Positions 47,339 to 62,300 of a stretch of DNA of 64,000 nucleotides are shown piece by piece. Made by a program: the position numbers and the translations under genes. Every line of letters begins with the position of its first letter. The first letter of the stretch is position 1. Below the pieces are notes generated by a model. That model made no database searches, was not told the origin of the DNA, and worked only from the letters and a program-made list of their open reading frames with translations. This DNA is from Clytia hemisphaerica (lineage: Eukaryota; Cnidaria; Hydrozoa; Leptothecata; Clytiidae): contig CACVBU010001135.1 of the NCBI GenBank assembly GCA_902728285.1, positions 253,154 to 317,153 on the forward strand, given 5' to 3'.

Positions 47339-50300
47339 TTAGCTTTGCAGTGAAGTACTAAACGTAATTTCGTTGTCCTCTCCGGCAGAGAGTGCGCCAC
47401 TTTCAAGCGATGTGGAAGAGAGCGCTTTGTGCTTCATGATAACGGCTTGTGCTTTTTTGGCGTCATTCTCCAGGGCTTCCATGCGCTGTTGTCGCCACTT
47501 TGCGCGTTTTTCTGCATCGATTGCACGCTGCTCAGAGGCGCTTGCACTTCGTTTTAACTGAAAGAAAAAAAGGAGGGAAACATTAGGAAAACAGTACAAT
47601 GAAAAAATACCTTTATCGGGTTAATTTACGCAAGGTTTAATTTCTTATTATTCGGGATGAGCTGGAGTTTTTATAAGATTCTTCACTAAGTGGTTGTTTG
47701 AAGTAATAGAAAGCGTGCAAAAAACAAGTGATGGAGGGTGGCTTAATGACTTACCGTACCTGCACTTCACCGTTGTGTGGAAGACTCAAATCGTCTTTTG
47801 ATTTCTCTTCTTCTAGCACCGTTTGTTTCTCTTGGTACACTACTTTCTCCTCCTAAAATGTCAATCAACCAATCAATCAATAAATCAAGTTAAAAATTTA
47901 CCGTACTTACGTTTAACAATTGCTCTAAAGTCAAATGAAAAAGTTTTTCCGCTGAAAACGAGAGTTTCCGAATAATTCGAGAAACTTTCTCAGCTGTTCG
48001 TCTAAAGATAGACTATTCAAGAAGACACCGAAACACTATTTCGTCATGTTGTCACGTTTTGATTGTTGAGCACAAAACTTTTGGATTGTTAACCATAAGT
48101 ACAGTACAAACTTCAAGATCGTTTCTTCCTTTAGAAAACTTTATGATCAGAAGAAATGGATGATTCTTTCCGACTATTTGTCAAAATATGTACGAAGTTC
48201 AATCTTTCAAACTCACCAGTACGGAGTCACCGGATGTTGCGGACGATTGGGAATCCGGACTGAACCTACTGATCGGTTCTACTAATGACGGATTGTAAAG
48301 TACGTTCTCTTGATTCGCTTCGATGGCGTCAGATTCGTCGTAACCGTCGCAAACGATGAGCGAAAGATTATCACCCGCCGTACGTAACGCGCGTACGGCA
48401 TCGACGTGAGTGGCGCCCAGTAATGAGGTGTTGTTGACCTTAAAAGATAGTCAAGAAGTTTTTTACAAAGGTTTATATGATGTTTTATTCAGCAGAATTG
48501 ATAGGCTTTTTAAAATTTAGTTTAGTTTTGCGGAAAAAATAGCCAGTTAAAAAAAAAACCTTTATCACAAGATGACGAAATAGCCCCCCCCCCTTTCATA
48601 CAATGTATGAATGTTACAATTGTAAACTTTTGATTGAAAAAATGTTTTTTTTATCCCTGAAACATCCTTTGTCTCTTTGTCTTTTGACGTGATATTTAAA
48701 ATTCCCAAAAGTTATTACGCGTAGATAATTTCTTTTTCAAGATTTCTAAACCAATCAAAATAAGAGCACGGGAAACTGTACTAGGTCTTTCCTGGCGACC
48801 AAATCCGCTACTGAAGCCATCGTCGTCATAAGAATCAGAAAGATTGTATCCAGCTAACGGGTTCTCGTCGCAAGGTTTCCGGACTAGGAATATATCTTGG
48901 TAATGACATAAACGAGATATTCGTTGCACTCAGAATAATTAAAAAAAAGTCCTATCAAACATCAGTAGAAAATGAATTACCTCCAGTATCCTCATGCCCA
49001 CTTTCAATCGATCGTCACGAGCCGCTGCTCCCGATGAATTGACCTAAAAACGAAACAACAAGATTCGAACTCGTTCAGTAAAAACATTCTCATACTTTTC
49101 TCGAAATGGGCTCTTCCAGAAAAAAATTGCACATGGGGGGGGGGGTGGTGGAGGATATATTGTCCAGGGATAGCAAAAATTCATCAAAATTTGCCTTGTC
49201 CGGGGGTAATATAATAAAAATAAAATAGAAAAAATCACCACAGGTCTCGTTTTTAAATTTTTGTTGCCTCAAATTATAAATCGATATAGACGATGTTATA
49301 GACGGTATAGACACAAATTGCGTTTGAGGATGTACGCACGTTTAACTCACAACGATCTCTTGGGAATACTTCTTTAAACAAAATGTGTACTGATTGTGGA
49401 ATGTGGAATGATTAAATTGATTTATTTCCCGAAAAGAGTAAATTCGTTGATTGAATTATAGCATGTCAGACTCATGCAATCCCATCGCAAGTCTTCAGAA
49501 TATATACAGTAATTCAAAATCTAAAATGGTTTTCAGGCGTTACCTTGGAAACGAAAATGCCTTCATCTTCTTTGTCGAGTGGATTCCCTGGATGACCTTT
49601 AGCTCCTCCACGGATGCTGATACCAAGTTTCTCGCCCAGTTTCTTGTTGATCATGATCTCCTGCATAGAGAGAGGAAAAGATGTTAGAAGTCGAAAAGGC
49701 TGAACAAAATTGAAAACTACCGGATGGCCGATCCCAACCGACACACAACGTTTTTCTGACGTTCACCTAACGTTCTATGGACGTTCTGTACCAGCTGGGA
49801 AATATCTTTTTTTCAGAATGAAGACTAGCGCGCATCCATAAGCAAGAGCTTTCATTCAGTTGAGATCCACCAACAACCGAGAGAAATGTTCGAGGAAAGA
49901 ATTAGATGTTCCCGAAACAGAGCATCAGGGAACATAAGAGAATTGAGCTTGAAAAAAGGAAAACGATTCATTCTTCTGGAAGAAATTTAGCTGATGGTCA
50001 GTCTTATTTAGCCAGCTTACCTGAATTCCGGGCGGCGGCGGATCATGGCGGACGAGGAGTTTGATTTCGGGGTCGTTAGAGATGAGGGCGGCGACGGCCT
50101 CGTGATGGGTGGCTTGTTGCATGTCTTTTTCGTTGACACGTAAAATGCGATCGCCGACACATAAGTTCGTTTTGGCCGCCTGTCCTGTTGGGTTAACCTG
50201 TAATAAAAAGAAAACATGTTTAAAACCAGTTTAAAACCAAAACCAAGGAACTTGGTATGACAGCTTTTATTGCTCCACAAAAACTGCGAGATGCGAAAAA

Positions 50301-53300
50301 AATACAGTTTCTTAGAAATTTAGAGAGCTTCGTCGTCAACACAAAATCGAAATAGTTTTTGCACAAATATTTTGCAAAATAAGCAATCAATTTCTTAATA
50401 TGAGCGGGCTTTGATTTCTCGTCGCTTTAAAAAGGAACGTGCTGAAAATCTGTTCAACCAGCAAAACTTTTTTTGTCTCAGGCGGGAAAAAGAGATAACA
50501 TGAGAGCTGAGAAGTATACCCATTAGAATATCATTTTTGGATTGTTTTGATGAACCTACCCAAATCTGAATCTGAATCACCAGACTAAAACTTGACAGTA
50601 AAAATAAACACCAACTTTCTTTCTAAAACAAGACTTACTTTCGAAATGAAGATTCCAGGCTCGTTGACGCCGAATGGGTGGCTCGAATGGTCCGATCCCC
50701 CAACGATACTTAATCCTAAGGGTCCGTCTGATTTCTTCAGTGTGATTTCCTGTAGAAAAAAAAACTTCATATTTTGTACACACATTTTTTATGGTATAAT
50801 AGGAAAGCTATTTCTATACTCTTTCTGAAGGCATTGCATACAACTTATGCTCCTTAAAGTCAAATGGTCAAGGGCTATAGCCAAAAGCCTTGGACACAAA
50901 TACGCGCTTTTAAGTTATTAGGAAAAGCTGAAAAGAACTAGGATCAGCGCAATTTGCACGAGCCGAAATCAGATCTTAAAGCAGAGAAATAAACCTAGCT
51001 AAAAGTGTATGAAAAGGTTCCATTCCAAGGAAATTACAAACCTCCACTAATAGTCTGGGTTCTTCTCTGCATTTACTTCCGTCTGTCGTGTCTTCCGCCT
51101 AGAAAAGAAAGAGAGAGAAAATTCAATTTGGGTTATTTCTTGAGCACAAGCAATCCCTGGTGTCTTTACGTGACATGGACACTGACAAAGTTATATCAAA
51201 GCAAGACTTTTCATCTGAGACGGAAAGTTTTACACAGCAACTTGGCACATATCCTTGAGATTTAAGTGAATATTTTAGAATTTCGAGACGGAAAAGTCTC
51301 TTTATATACTTTGCTGAGATGGAAATCCGTTGGAGACGGAAGATAACTTTTAACACTGTATCAGAGTCTAAAGAAGAGTTTTTCATATATCAAAAAAAGT
51401 TAGATTTGCTTTTCTTTAGAAATTATACAGTTATAAGTTTTTTTGCGGCTAACCCATCTAAAGAAAAAACTCCAATAAAATGTTTCGTTAGTTTGAATTG
51501 AGAAACTGCCTTAATATATAAAATTCAGTGGACATGAACCTTTCTCAATAAACTCCTGGACATTTTGAATATCCTTTGGAAGATGAGTGACCGAAACATC
51601 TGGAAAGTCAAATTTTATCAAAATGGGGCTAGGAAACAAATATTGATGTATTTTTGAAGAAAGATAACTTCTTGGAAACCTTTTAATGAACCCCTTGGAA
51701 TTTTTTTAAATGCATAAGTCCCTTTTGGAAAAGTAAGGCTCAGACCAGCCCCCTCCGGAAAAGTTCGTCAATACCCATATGATGGTTTTAAAATCGAATA
51801 GCACAATATTTGTATTATCTGACTAAAATAAAAATTATTTCCTGAGAAAGCTCTAATTGTTCACCATCCATCTCACAGTAATCAACGGCACGAGAGAAAA
51901 ACTAAAATCTTCTCCGCATTCTCACCTTTAAATTCCTGATACAGATCTCTTGTTGTAAGCGAATCCTGCGCGGTGACAAAACGAACCGCATGACGTGACA
52001 GTGTGGAGAAAAACTATTACGTTGTAGGTAAGGAAGGTATCAGAAGAATTTTTCGTGCAGAGAAACGTGAACAGTTTCTATTTATTTTATAAATGTTTCC
52101 ACTTGATGAAAAATGAAGAGAATCATTATTAAAGAGCTTTTCTTCACTTCTCATAAAACATAGAGAAAACTCGTTAATAATTCCCTTTGCAACAACACAA
52201 TAAGACCGATCGCTTTATAAAATAAAGTTAATCAAGCCCAATAAGTTCGAATTTAACTCGTGTTCTTAAATTTCCCGGCCAAACAGATTGAAATGAAGGA
52301 AATATAGAAAACTAAAATAAGTCCAGCCGAAAATTTGACCGCTTGTAAGAAGAACAACGAATCAAACAGATTTACCATCCCTGTAAAGTCTCAAACGTAA
52401 TCCGAAGTATGCTTACAGAAAGCGAAAAAATATTAGTAACATAATTTCATGTTTCCATTTTAACAAGTCCTTTTGAAAGTAATTAAATAAAGTCTCAAAC
52501 TCACTTATCAAGCCTAGCTGTGAAAATTTCCCTAAATTATCATTTCGGATCCCAAGTCACGAAAAGGTGACATTTTTTTGCAGCTTGTCCGACCTTACTT
52601 AAACCCTTCCTAATACCCAATATTTAGCTTTAAATCCAAAATGAATAATGGAACAAAGCCAGTGAAGATTGGTTACACTTTTTTCTTTTATAAGAACAAT
52701 TTAATAAGAACAATGAGGCTCAAAATCGCCAAAAAATAAGAACAATCTAAGAACAATGCCGAGGCTGAAATCACTCCATTTCAAGAAATTTAGGGGTTAA
52801 AGTAGTAAAAATTGGGTATAAAATACCTCTATTTCACTCTATAAATAAGAACAGAATGAGAACAATTTGAGGCTCAAAGTGCCAGAAAAATTAGAACAGC
52901 CGAGGCTCATCAAAATTTGACTGGTTCTTATAAAAAAAGTGTAGCTGGAAAAAATACAAAGAAAACGCATCTAGATAAAGACAGTTATCAAACATAAGAA
53001 CTTCAAGGATCAAGAATTTAGTGAGCTGCCAAAAGCAAACAAAAGATCAAAGCACTGATATCTAAAAAAAGATAGATATCACGGCTCAAAACACAGTATT
53101 TACATTCCACTTTTCTGAATGTCGTGTTCTTAAGTTAAGCATATAGTAAGCTACCAAAAGCAAACAAAAGATCAAAGCACTGATATCTAAAAAAAAGATA
53201 GATATCACGGCTCAAAACACAGTATTTACATTCCACTTTTCTGAATGTCGTGTTCTTAAGTTAAGCATATAGTAAGCTACCAAAAGCAAACAAAAGATCA

Positions 53301-56300
53301 AAAGCACTGATATCTAAAAAAAAAGATAGATATCACGGCTCAAAACACAGTATTTACATTCCACTTTTCTGAATGTCGTGTTCTTAAGTTAAGCATATAG
53401 TAAGCTACCAAAAGCAAACAAAAGATCAAAAGCACTGATATCTAAACAACATACAAGATAGACAAAACGGCTAAGAAACATAGCGTTTCGATTCCACTTT
53501 CTGTCTGTCATGTTCATTTAGTAGAGCCAGTACTTAACTACAAAGAAAGAAAGATAGAGGGACATGTTACAGTATTTATGAAGAGAGGTTTGAAAGGAAA
53601 GACAGCCATCTGTTGACAGGAAGGTCAAAACACAAGAAGGTCTACTTTTCATTTTTTCTCTAATCCTTTTTCTTTTATTTATGAAGCTTTGCAAAAGCTG
53701 GTTGTTTTAAGACACCTCCTCCCCTTTCCTAAAGTTAAACAAAAACACCTCCCTTTTAGGAGAATTCGAAGGTCATCCGTTCCACGAAGAGACTACATTT
53801 AAAGTCAACCAAGTCTACCGAAATACACCTATCAGGGGGAGGGGAGGTACGGTTGACAGTGTGTGACCACTTTTCTGGTGTGACGGTTTTTTCTGTCGGT
53901 GTTTCAGCAAAAAGACGGTGTTCCGATGTCAAAAGTGACATGCATACTAAGTACTTTAGTAACTTTAGCTGTAAGTGTTGAAAAATGAGTCGATATGTCG
54001 GTATTAGTAACCCTCGTACTGCTCCCACCTATCATTGTGCCAAAATTTGTATAAGAAGCATGTATTAGTTTCGAATTTAATAGGGTCGAAGCGCTGACAA
54101 AATCACGGATAAAGATAAGTTTGACGTCAAACAAAAAAGTAAATTCGGACCTAATCTTTTTGTAACTTAAGGGCTCATAGGTCAAGTAAGATAAAAAAAA
54201 CAAAAGTTCTAGAAAAACGCCATTCACTCATTCAGTAGCTTTTGAATTTATTTGACAAAGACAGACGATACTCTTGCCTGTACCAGGGAGACACATTTGT
54301 ATGCTCTCAACAACGTTTTCAGGGTCTTCACGGACGGCTCACAAAAAAGGGCTCATAGGTTTATAGAATCTTCAATTTATATATGACATGAATCTATCAA
54401 TTCTAGCTGCCAGCAGTAATTTCCATTACAAAGTGTCCCATGACCCTGGGGTTTCTACCCTTAATAAACAATGATCAATGACAAAAGAAAGCCAAAAAAC
54501 CCTTAACAGGCTAGAATGAAAGAAAAAGAGAAAAGCAAAAACCAGGATCTTTGAACATATAATTAACCGAAACCGTAGAGGTTTATTTCCTATGAAAAAA
54601 GAGTTAAGCTTTTCGAGCTTAAACCTTTTTTAGTTTTTTATGCAATAAGAAAAGCAAACTTCTTTTTTCGAAAAGTAGAAGGGACAGATTTTGAAGGGCT
54701 TTTCACGTATTCACTCAAAACAGAAGGATATTATTTTACAAGTAAGCCCTCCTACGAAGACTACAGCAGTATAAAAGCTGCTCTGAAAGTTACGAATACA
54801 CTCATTACAAAACTTCGCTTTTCCAACTTTTTACCAAATCTCTAAAGCAAGATAATTTTATTTTTTAAAGAAAATCTCACATGGGCACATCAAAATCGGA
54901 TGCTTTTTGGCATATGATTTTAGCCTAAAAAGCTTAAAAATTGCCCAAATTCACAACACCAAAATCTTCTTTTCACTTTTTCATGTGAGAAACTTTGCCC
55001 TGCACGGCGAGTTTTGTTGAAAGGGGCGGCGCTAAGAGCACCCTCTTTACAAAACACCGCCCAGCAGTTGATGCCACATCAATCTAACAATTCAGACAAC
55101 TGTGAACACTTAAGTTTGAAGAACATTCGAAAGCAAACACCACAACAATAGTATCACGTTTTACTTTCACTTTCACTTCAAAAATATGATATGTTATTTT
55201 TCTGCTTTTTCTGAAAAAAAAACAAAACAAAAAACACATAAGGTGTGGTTTCTGGTGTCGAAAATAACATCAATTTTGTATTTCTTGGAGTTTTGACAAG
55301 AAAATATACTACAATATGTTAGGCGTCTCAATTTTACTTTTTCCTGCCTGTTTTAACGGGAATTTTCCTTCTTCTTCTTTTTTTACTTTAGACGTGTACG
55401 ACCTTATGGTTAAAATGTTATATCAATATCTATGCAGGACATCGAGATAACTTTTCTTTTGGAAATAAGAAAGGAAGCGCGCTTAAAATCTAAGTAAACG
55501 TGCGTATATAAGAGAATCAAGGTCAAATTTATCCTTAATTTAGTCGGGAAACAAATAGGCAAACGGGTTATACAATTTTCAAACCATTTGTATTGAGTAC
55601 CTTTCCAGAGGAGTATGCCCTTTCTGGATTTTCCTTGAACACTTTTTAGAATATCCTAGGGGGTATTTCAGGTTTCCAGGGGGTCCTCCTCTCTCTTAAA
55701 ATAGACATCATACTTGTTTTCCAGTCCCAATTTTCACAAAATTTCACTTTCCAGAAGTGTTTAGCCCTAACTGCTAGTAGACAACTTAATATTAAAAATT
55801 AATATTTTTTTCGAAGATGGTTTCTTAAAAACGTTTTGTCTGAGACAAAAAATGAGTTTTACACAGCAAATTAGCACATATTCTTGACATTTTGGTGAAT
55901 TATGCAGAACTTATTATGTCGAATTCTGAGACGTAAAAGCCTCTAAATATAGCTACGGAGATTCGTCTGAGTTGGAAGAACTTCTACTAAATACAAACCT
56001 TAGTGCTTTCTCCGAACGTCTTGATGCTTCCACCGTTGATTTCAGACATGGGACGCATCTTTTTATTGATGACTTTCTCACGATAAGCGACCAAAGAGAC
56101 TTTGTCTGTGCTACTGGTCAGGATTTTGACGATATCTTCGTGTTTCGAATGCCGTACGTCAACGCCGTTGATCTGAAAGTTGTAAAAACATTGAATTAGT
56201 AAGATGTAAACATTACACAATGCTAAACTCAATGATTCGAAACTCGTGCCGTGTATTCAGCTGAAAGCTTTTAAGATATAGAAAAATGGCGTGGTTTAGA

Positions 56301-59300
56301 CGGCTAACTTTCAGTCCTGCCTATCTTAATTGTGAATTAAAGTGGGCAGAAAGTTGTCCGTCTAAAGTCAATAGGCCATTTCACAGTCGCAAAAGCGTAA
56401 TGGGCAATCAGGACCATTGCGCGCTAATGACGACTTATTATTGGTCCAATAATATGAAAAATTCTCAAGATTTTTGCGTCTAACCAATGGGACACCTTTA
56501 TCGGGGCGCAATCAGTCCTGATTACCCATGATCCATTTCGACCATGAAATGGCCTATGCCTTGCTCTCTTTTGACGTCAATGCAATGCCTTCTTTCAACC
56601 TTTCTCAAGCAAGGATTCAAACTGCTTTAAGCTTTCTGCCTAATCTAACAATTAAAATAGGCAGGGTAAAAAATCAGCCGTCTAAACTAGAGCTTAAGAA
56701 ACAACGTAGACATACCGATAGCAGTTTGTCACCAACTTGTAACCGTTTATCGAGAGCTGCTGGTCCATTCTCTGATATTCGACTGATGTACACACCCTAC
56801 AAACAAAATGTTCACATTTAAAATATATTATAAATCATTGTTAAAGAAAAATTTATGTACTCAGGCCGAAACTTAACTGTAAATAAAATTAACTTCTTCA
56901 AATTTCGCTAACTTATCAGGCCTCTTTTTACAAATGGTACTTGATGCAAGAAGAGTCAAGGGTAAGTGGGAAAATCTAGGGCGCAAGTAAGTGGTTCCCT
57001 ACCTTTTTATTTCGACTAGATACCTATTGAAAAAAGAGCCTTTGGGTTGCCCAAGACAGTCATTCAAGATCATAAAAATAAACCGTCTCTGCCGCAAAAA
57101 AGCGAATCTGTAAGGTCAAAGAAAAATGGTTTCTAAGATACTAACCTCGTCGGTACCTCTGTAGGGTGTTGCACCTTTACCACCTGCGATACTAAATCCC
57201 AACCCTTTACCGTCACGTTTCAGCATTACTGGAATGGTCTGAAAAAAAGGAACAAAAGGATTATGAAAACAGTCAGTTAATGGCTTATATCCGACATTAA
57301 GTCCCGACAACTACAGGTAACAATAAGCGATTTCTTCCCATGCGTTTGATTTTCAAATTCCATAATTCAAATTCAAAGGTAAAGGTTGGACAAGGAATTT
57401 GAAAAAACAGTCAGGTCACTTAAGATGAGGAATCTTTTTTTGTAAAGGAAGCATGGTCAAAGTTGATAAAATGTCCTGTTTTCCAAGAATAGAAGAAAGA
57501 GATTGCATCTCTCATGCCAAACCAAACGAAGCATCAAATCCAGGAAAGATTAATAATAAACTTCATCATCAACCATTTCTTGTAACAATCACACAAAAAT
57601 CATGATCCAATTCAACTCATTAAAGCATAAAACCCAAAGAAAAATAGCAAAAGAGCAGTAGCAACCAGTTGTTTTTTTGCCGCCATCTTTATTTTGACTG
57701 TTAGAAAGCAGTATGGTCCGATCAAAAATACGCTTCCGAACCGCGCGACGTTTCCCGATCGGCAAGGAACCGTAGGCTATTTTCCGTTGACGTGTCTCAA
57801 AAGAAACGTACTCCGTCTCAAAAAAAAACACTGTACTGTTTTCCCGCTCGGAGCTCGATCTAAAAAGAGACTTGGAAAAAAATCCATAATGGCCACCCCA
57901 CGGCTCATAGAAAATTAGACTTTTAGTATCATCATTTGAATTCATTTCCCATTAAACAAGTCAGAAAAAATTATACAGTTGACACTCTCTAATTCGACGT
58001 TCTAGTTTTCGATAAGCTCTATTATTCGATATTATTGAAAGTCGCCGTCAACAAGAAACTCTCATAAACAATACTCTACTATTTGATACACTCCCTTATT
58101 CGATGAAAATTCAATTCATATGAAGATCGAATTAGAGAGCGCCAACTGTATGTCAACACCTTTTAGTTAAGAAACAGTTAAAACAATATATAAGAGGCAA
58201 AGGACCAATTAATTGTTTTTAAAACATCGAGTCTAGCATTTATAACCGTTATAAATTTATACATCGTACTCTCAGGCTAGTCTTCCAAGTTCTAGCAAGA
58301 AGTCCATGAGATTGAACGCCCGGTGAGGGTGTATCATGACCAACACTGAGTCCATCGGGTGCACCACTATCCAGTTTTTCATGAATTGACGCCCTTAAAG
58401 TTTGACTCAATTGTTTGAGTAATTTCTTTCGCCCCATTACGTACTCAAACTCAAATATCCTACTGTATTTTCTATTTCTTTTTCGTTTTTATCTACAGAA
58501 CAGATGAAAGTTTATTTATTAAAATCTGATCAAACAGCGACGACTGCTCTCCAAAATCCAGGGTATCAAGAAAAATTGAAATTATTGAAGGGATATACAC
58601 GATTCTTTTTATAAGAACAAACTATATACTTCGATGGCCAAAATGTTAAGAACAAGTTAAGAACATCTCAAGGTTTCAATGACTCTAAAACATCCATTTC
58701 CTGAGGAAAATGGACAAAAATATTAACAAAATAGTGAAAATAAGAACATGTTAAAAACATTTTTAGGTTCAAAACCCAAAAAATTAAGAACACCCGAAGG
58801 CTTCAAAAATGTTGGTTGTAAAGAAACAAAGATACACGACGTTTGAAAATACATTTCTCGCGGCTTTTAGGAAATTTTTCCAAATTTTCACTGTAGGTTA
58901 TGTATCAGAAAAGTGAGAGAGTGGATATGGACTTCTCATCTATCTCAGCAAAAAATAGAGCAAAGTGACTTTTCTAGATGAGTAGATGTTACTGATGACC
59001 TAGAGCAAAATTGCACATACTAATTAAAAAATTCACAAATAGTCCAAAATGTGCAAGAAAAGCTGCTTGTAAATTGACTTGTCAGAACAGACCATTTGGT
59101 ATTACTCCTTTATATAAAAATGTCAAATTTTCTACCAATTAAAGCCTCGAGATTCAAAATGCACAAAACAAAACAAATTGCCAGGACTCTCATCATCTCA
59201 TTAAACCATTATTTCTCATTATGTATGAAGTTAACATGTTAATTAAGTTATTTTAAGTTTTTAAGTTTTTTTTCTCTTTATCGCACTTTCTTTATCTCGA

Positions 59301-62300
59301 ACTAAGAGTTTGGCAACTCAAAAAAGTTCGAGATAGAGAGAGAGCCTACTCCAACAAATGACGAGAAAGCGAATTCGCAACCAACCACCAAATAATAAAA
59401 TGTTGTAAAATAGTAACAATGTTTAAAAAAATTTGACATTCAGTCGAGAGTTTGACAAACTTCATACAAGATCTGTTTCTATTTTTCCATGGTGCGTAAT
59501 TAAGCAGGGAAGCTCGTTAAGTTAATATAATTCTTTTTTTACCACTAATGTTAAAGGAAACGATTATGGTTCCTGATTATTAAGCCGCTTTCTCTCTCTC
59601 TCTCTTGCTATAAGTTAATGTTGGAGTTTCAATATAAGTGAAATTCTAAGAATTACTCTATATGAAATATCTTTCCCTGTTTCATGCTACAATGGAGCTG
59701 AAACTCGTCTCAATAAAAAGTGATGTAGTACCTAATTTCAATGAATTTATATAAATATTGAAGTTTCTCGGAGTAGTGTATTTTTTATGTTGTGAAGAAA
59801 GATATCTTTAAATATTTCACTTGGCTCTGGTTTCATTGAGCACTCTGCAACATCAATCACAAACAATATTTAAATATAAGTTTAAGTTTAATATAAATTT
59901 AAATATAAGTTTCCATAATCCAGCGACTTTTAACACATAAAAAGTTTGAAGTTTGGATTTTCCGCTCTTATTCGTGTAACAGGAAAGTATTTTCAAATTT
60001 TGTCACTCAGCAACCGAACTTTCGATAGAGGAAAATGATGCTAATTGTATAAAAATATCCTTGCACCGAGTTTCCGTTAAACTAGAGGATAATGGACAGG
60101 AAATGAGTGAGAAAAACGGAAATGTCACAAATTTTTTAAATGGGTCTGGTAGACTGGAATCGTTCATAATGCGTGTAATACAGTAAGTATAGGCGTTATA
60201 TGATAATACGATTATTGTTACGGGATTTAGTTTGTATAAAATTGTTCCCTGCATCACTTTTTGCTTTATACAATGTCTGAATTAGTTGTCTAGCTTGCTA
60301 GCCTAGACAAAGATTTTGTTCACTTAAGTTGTCAACTCGTTCATGAAAAGTTCGACAAAAACAGTTATTTAGTCATCGACACTACACTTCTCAAAGCAGT
60401 TCGTGGTCCCAATTAAGTTTTATATGCGGTAATCGAACAGAAAAAAAAAAGTTAATTTGCAACATGTAGTCATGCGCTAAATTAAACCTAATGGTACGTA
60501 GGATGCAAGCATCTCTCGAATATGATTTAATTTATTATAACAAAAACTGTTTTAGTACACATTGGCCACTCGGAACCATTTTCCTGAAAAATACTGATTA
60601 CCACATACTGGTCACCATAACGTTACAAAAATCATGGTGTCCCAGATAAAACTGATCCCCTGTCTATAAAAAAAACGATGATGATGATAAGTAACCGAAA
60701 ATTACTGTTAAAAAATCTCAAGAAAGGTTACCTGAGCTTCGATCTCAATATCTTCGACTTCTGGTTCGGCCGCGAAGCGTACGTTCTTCTCGTTCTAAAA
60801 CGTGAAATAAGAAATGGTAAAAATATCTTGTTTAGTTTAGCTGATGCACGCAGGTTGCAGAAAATTTGTAAATATAAAATTTCGTGTGTCTTGGTGGGAG
60901 GGTAGAAAAGGATTTCTGGATAGTTTACAAAGTATATCCAAAAGCCAAACTGGAAAGGAACAGTATTCAGAAGTATGAAACAAATCAGACAAGTGATACT
61001 TTTATGGACCTACCTGGTTATGCATTTTAAACACATATATAATTGATATCTACGTGAGCATGACCGTTAAACAATCATTCAGAACACAAATAGTGACGAT
61101 CTATTAAAATTAGTCGTTTGTTTCTTATAAAAAACACGTTTAGAAACCAAAATTTCATAATTCTTTCATATTCAAGACTTCGAGAGTAAAAAAAAACATC
61201 TCATCAAAACTTTCAGTAATTTTAAGAACATTGATGTATGCTTATTAATAGTGATTCTTATAGATAAATATGCGTTTTTTGAGCTGAAAAATTATGTTTT
61301 TACAAAAATCTGCTTGAGCCATCTTTTACCTACTTTCATGCAAAAAGTCAGAAAATAACAAGTCCAAAAAACCCTTTTTTTAGCCCAAAATTTTTTTTCC
61401 AAAAATCGAGCTCCATCACATTCAAGGGTTTATAGTTATGCATCTTTGTGCAAAAAATCACAAAGAATAAAAGAGCCGATCTCGAGAAAAGCTAATACAT
61501 AAGTAATTGATAGTGTGCTTATAAAAAAATATCGAATTTGGCCAGTTTTTCTATAAAAACAAGCCAAGCAACCAAAATTTCATGTCTAAACACATAAATT
61601 CTTTAAAAGTAAACCCTCATGAGCAAAAAAAACATCTATCTCATAAAAAAAATTGAGTAATTTGACTAAGAACATTGATGTATGCTTATTAATAGTGATT
61701 CTTATAGGTAAACATGTGTTTTTTAAGCCAACTAATTTTTTTTGCAAAAATCTGCTTGAACCGTATTTTACCTATGATGGTACCTTACTTTCCTGCAAAA
61801 AATCAGAAAAAATTAATGATCCAATTTTTCACAAAGTCCAAAAAAAACCATTTTTTAGCCGTTTTTTGGCCCAAATTTGCCCAATTTTTTTTTTTTTTGA
61901 AAATCGGGCTCCGTCACATTCGAGGGTTTATAGTTATGCATCTTTGTTAAAAAAATCGTAAAGAATGAAAGAGTAAATCTCGAGAAAAGCTAATACCTAA
62001 GTAATTGATAATGTGCTTATAAAAAAAATATCGAATTTGGCCAGTTATTCTATAAAAACACGCCAAGCAACCAAAATTTCATGTCTAAACACACATATTC
62101 TTCAAAAGTAAGCCCTCATGAGCAAAAAAAACATCTATCTCATAAAAAAATTGAGTAATTTGACTAAGAACATTGATGTATGCTTATGAATAGTGATTCT
62201 TATAGATAAACATGCGTTTTTTGAGCCAACAAAATTTTTTTGCAAAAATTCGCTTAAGCCATCTTTTACCTACGATGGTACTCTACTTTCATCCAAAAAA

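Noticed and set aside
53756..54227. Extra SCRIB exon between PDZ2 and PDZ3
   Set aside because: Overlapping minus-strand frames are open, but no acceptor/donor pair gives a phase-0 exon like all others, and the residues do not resemble the Scribble linker.
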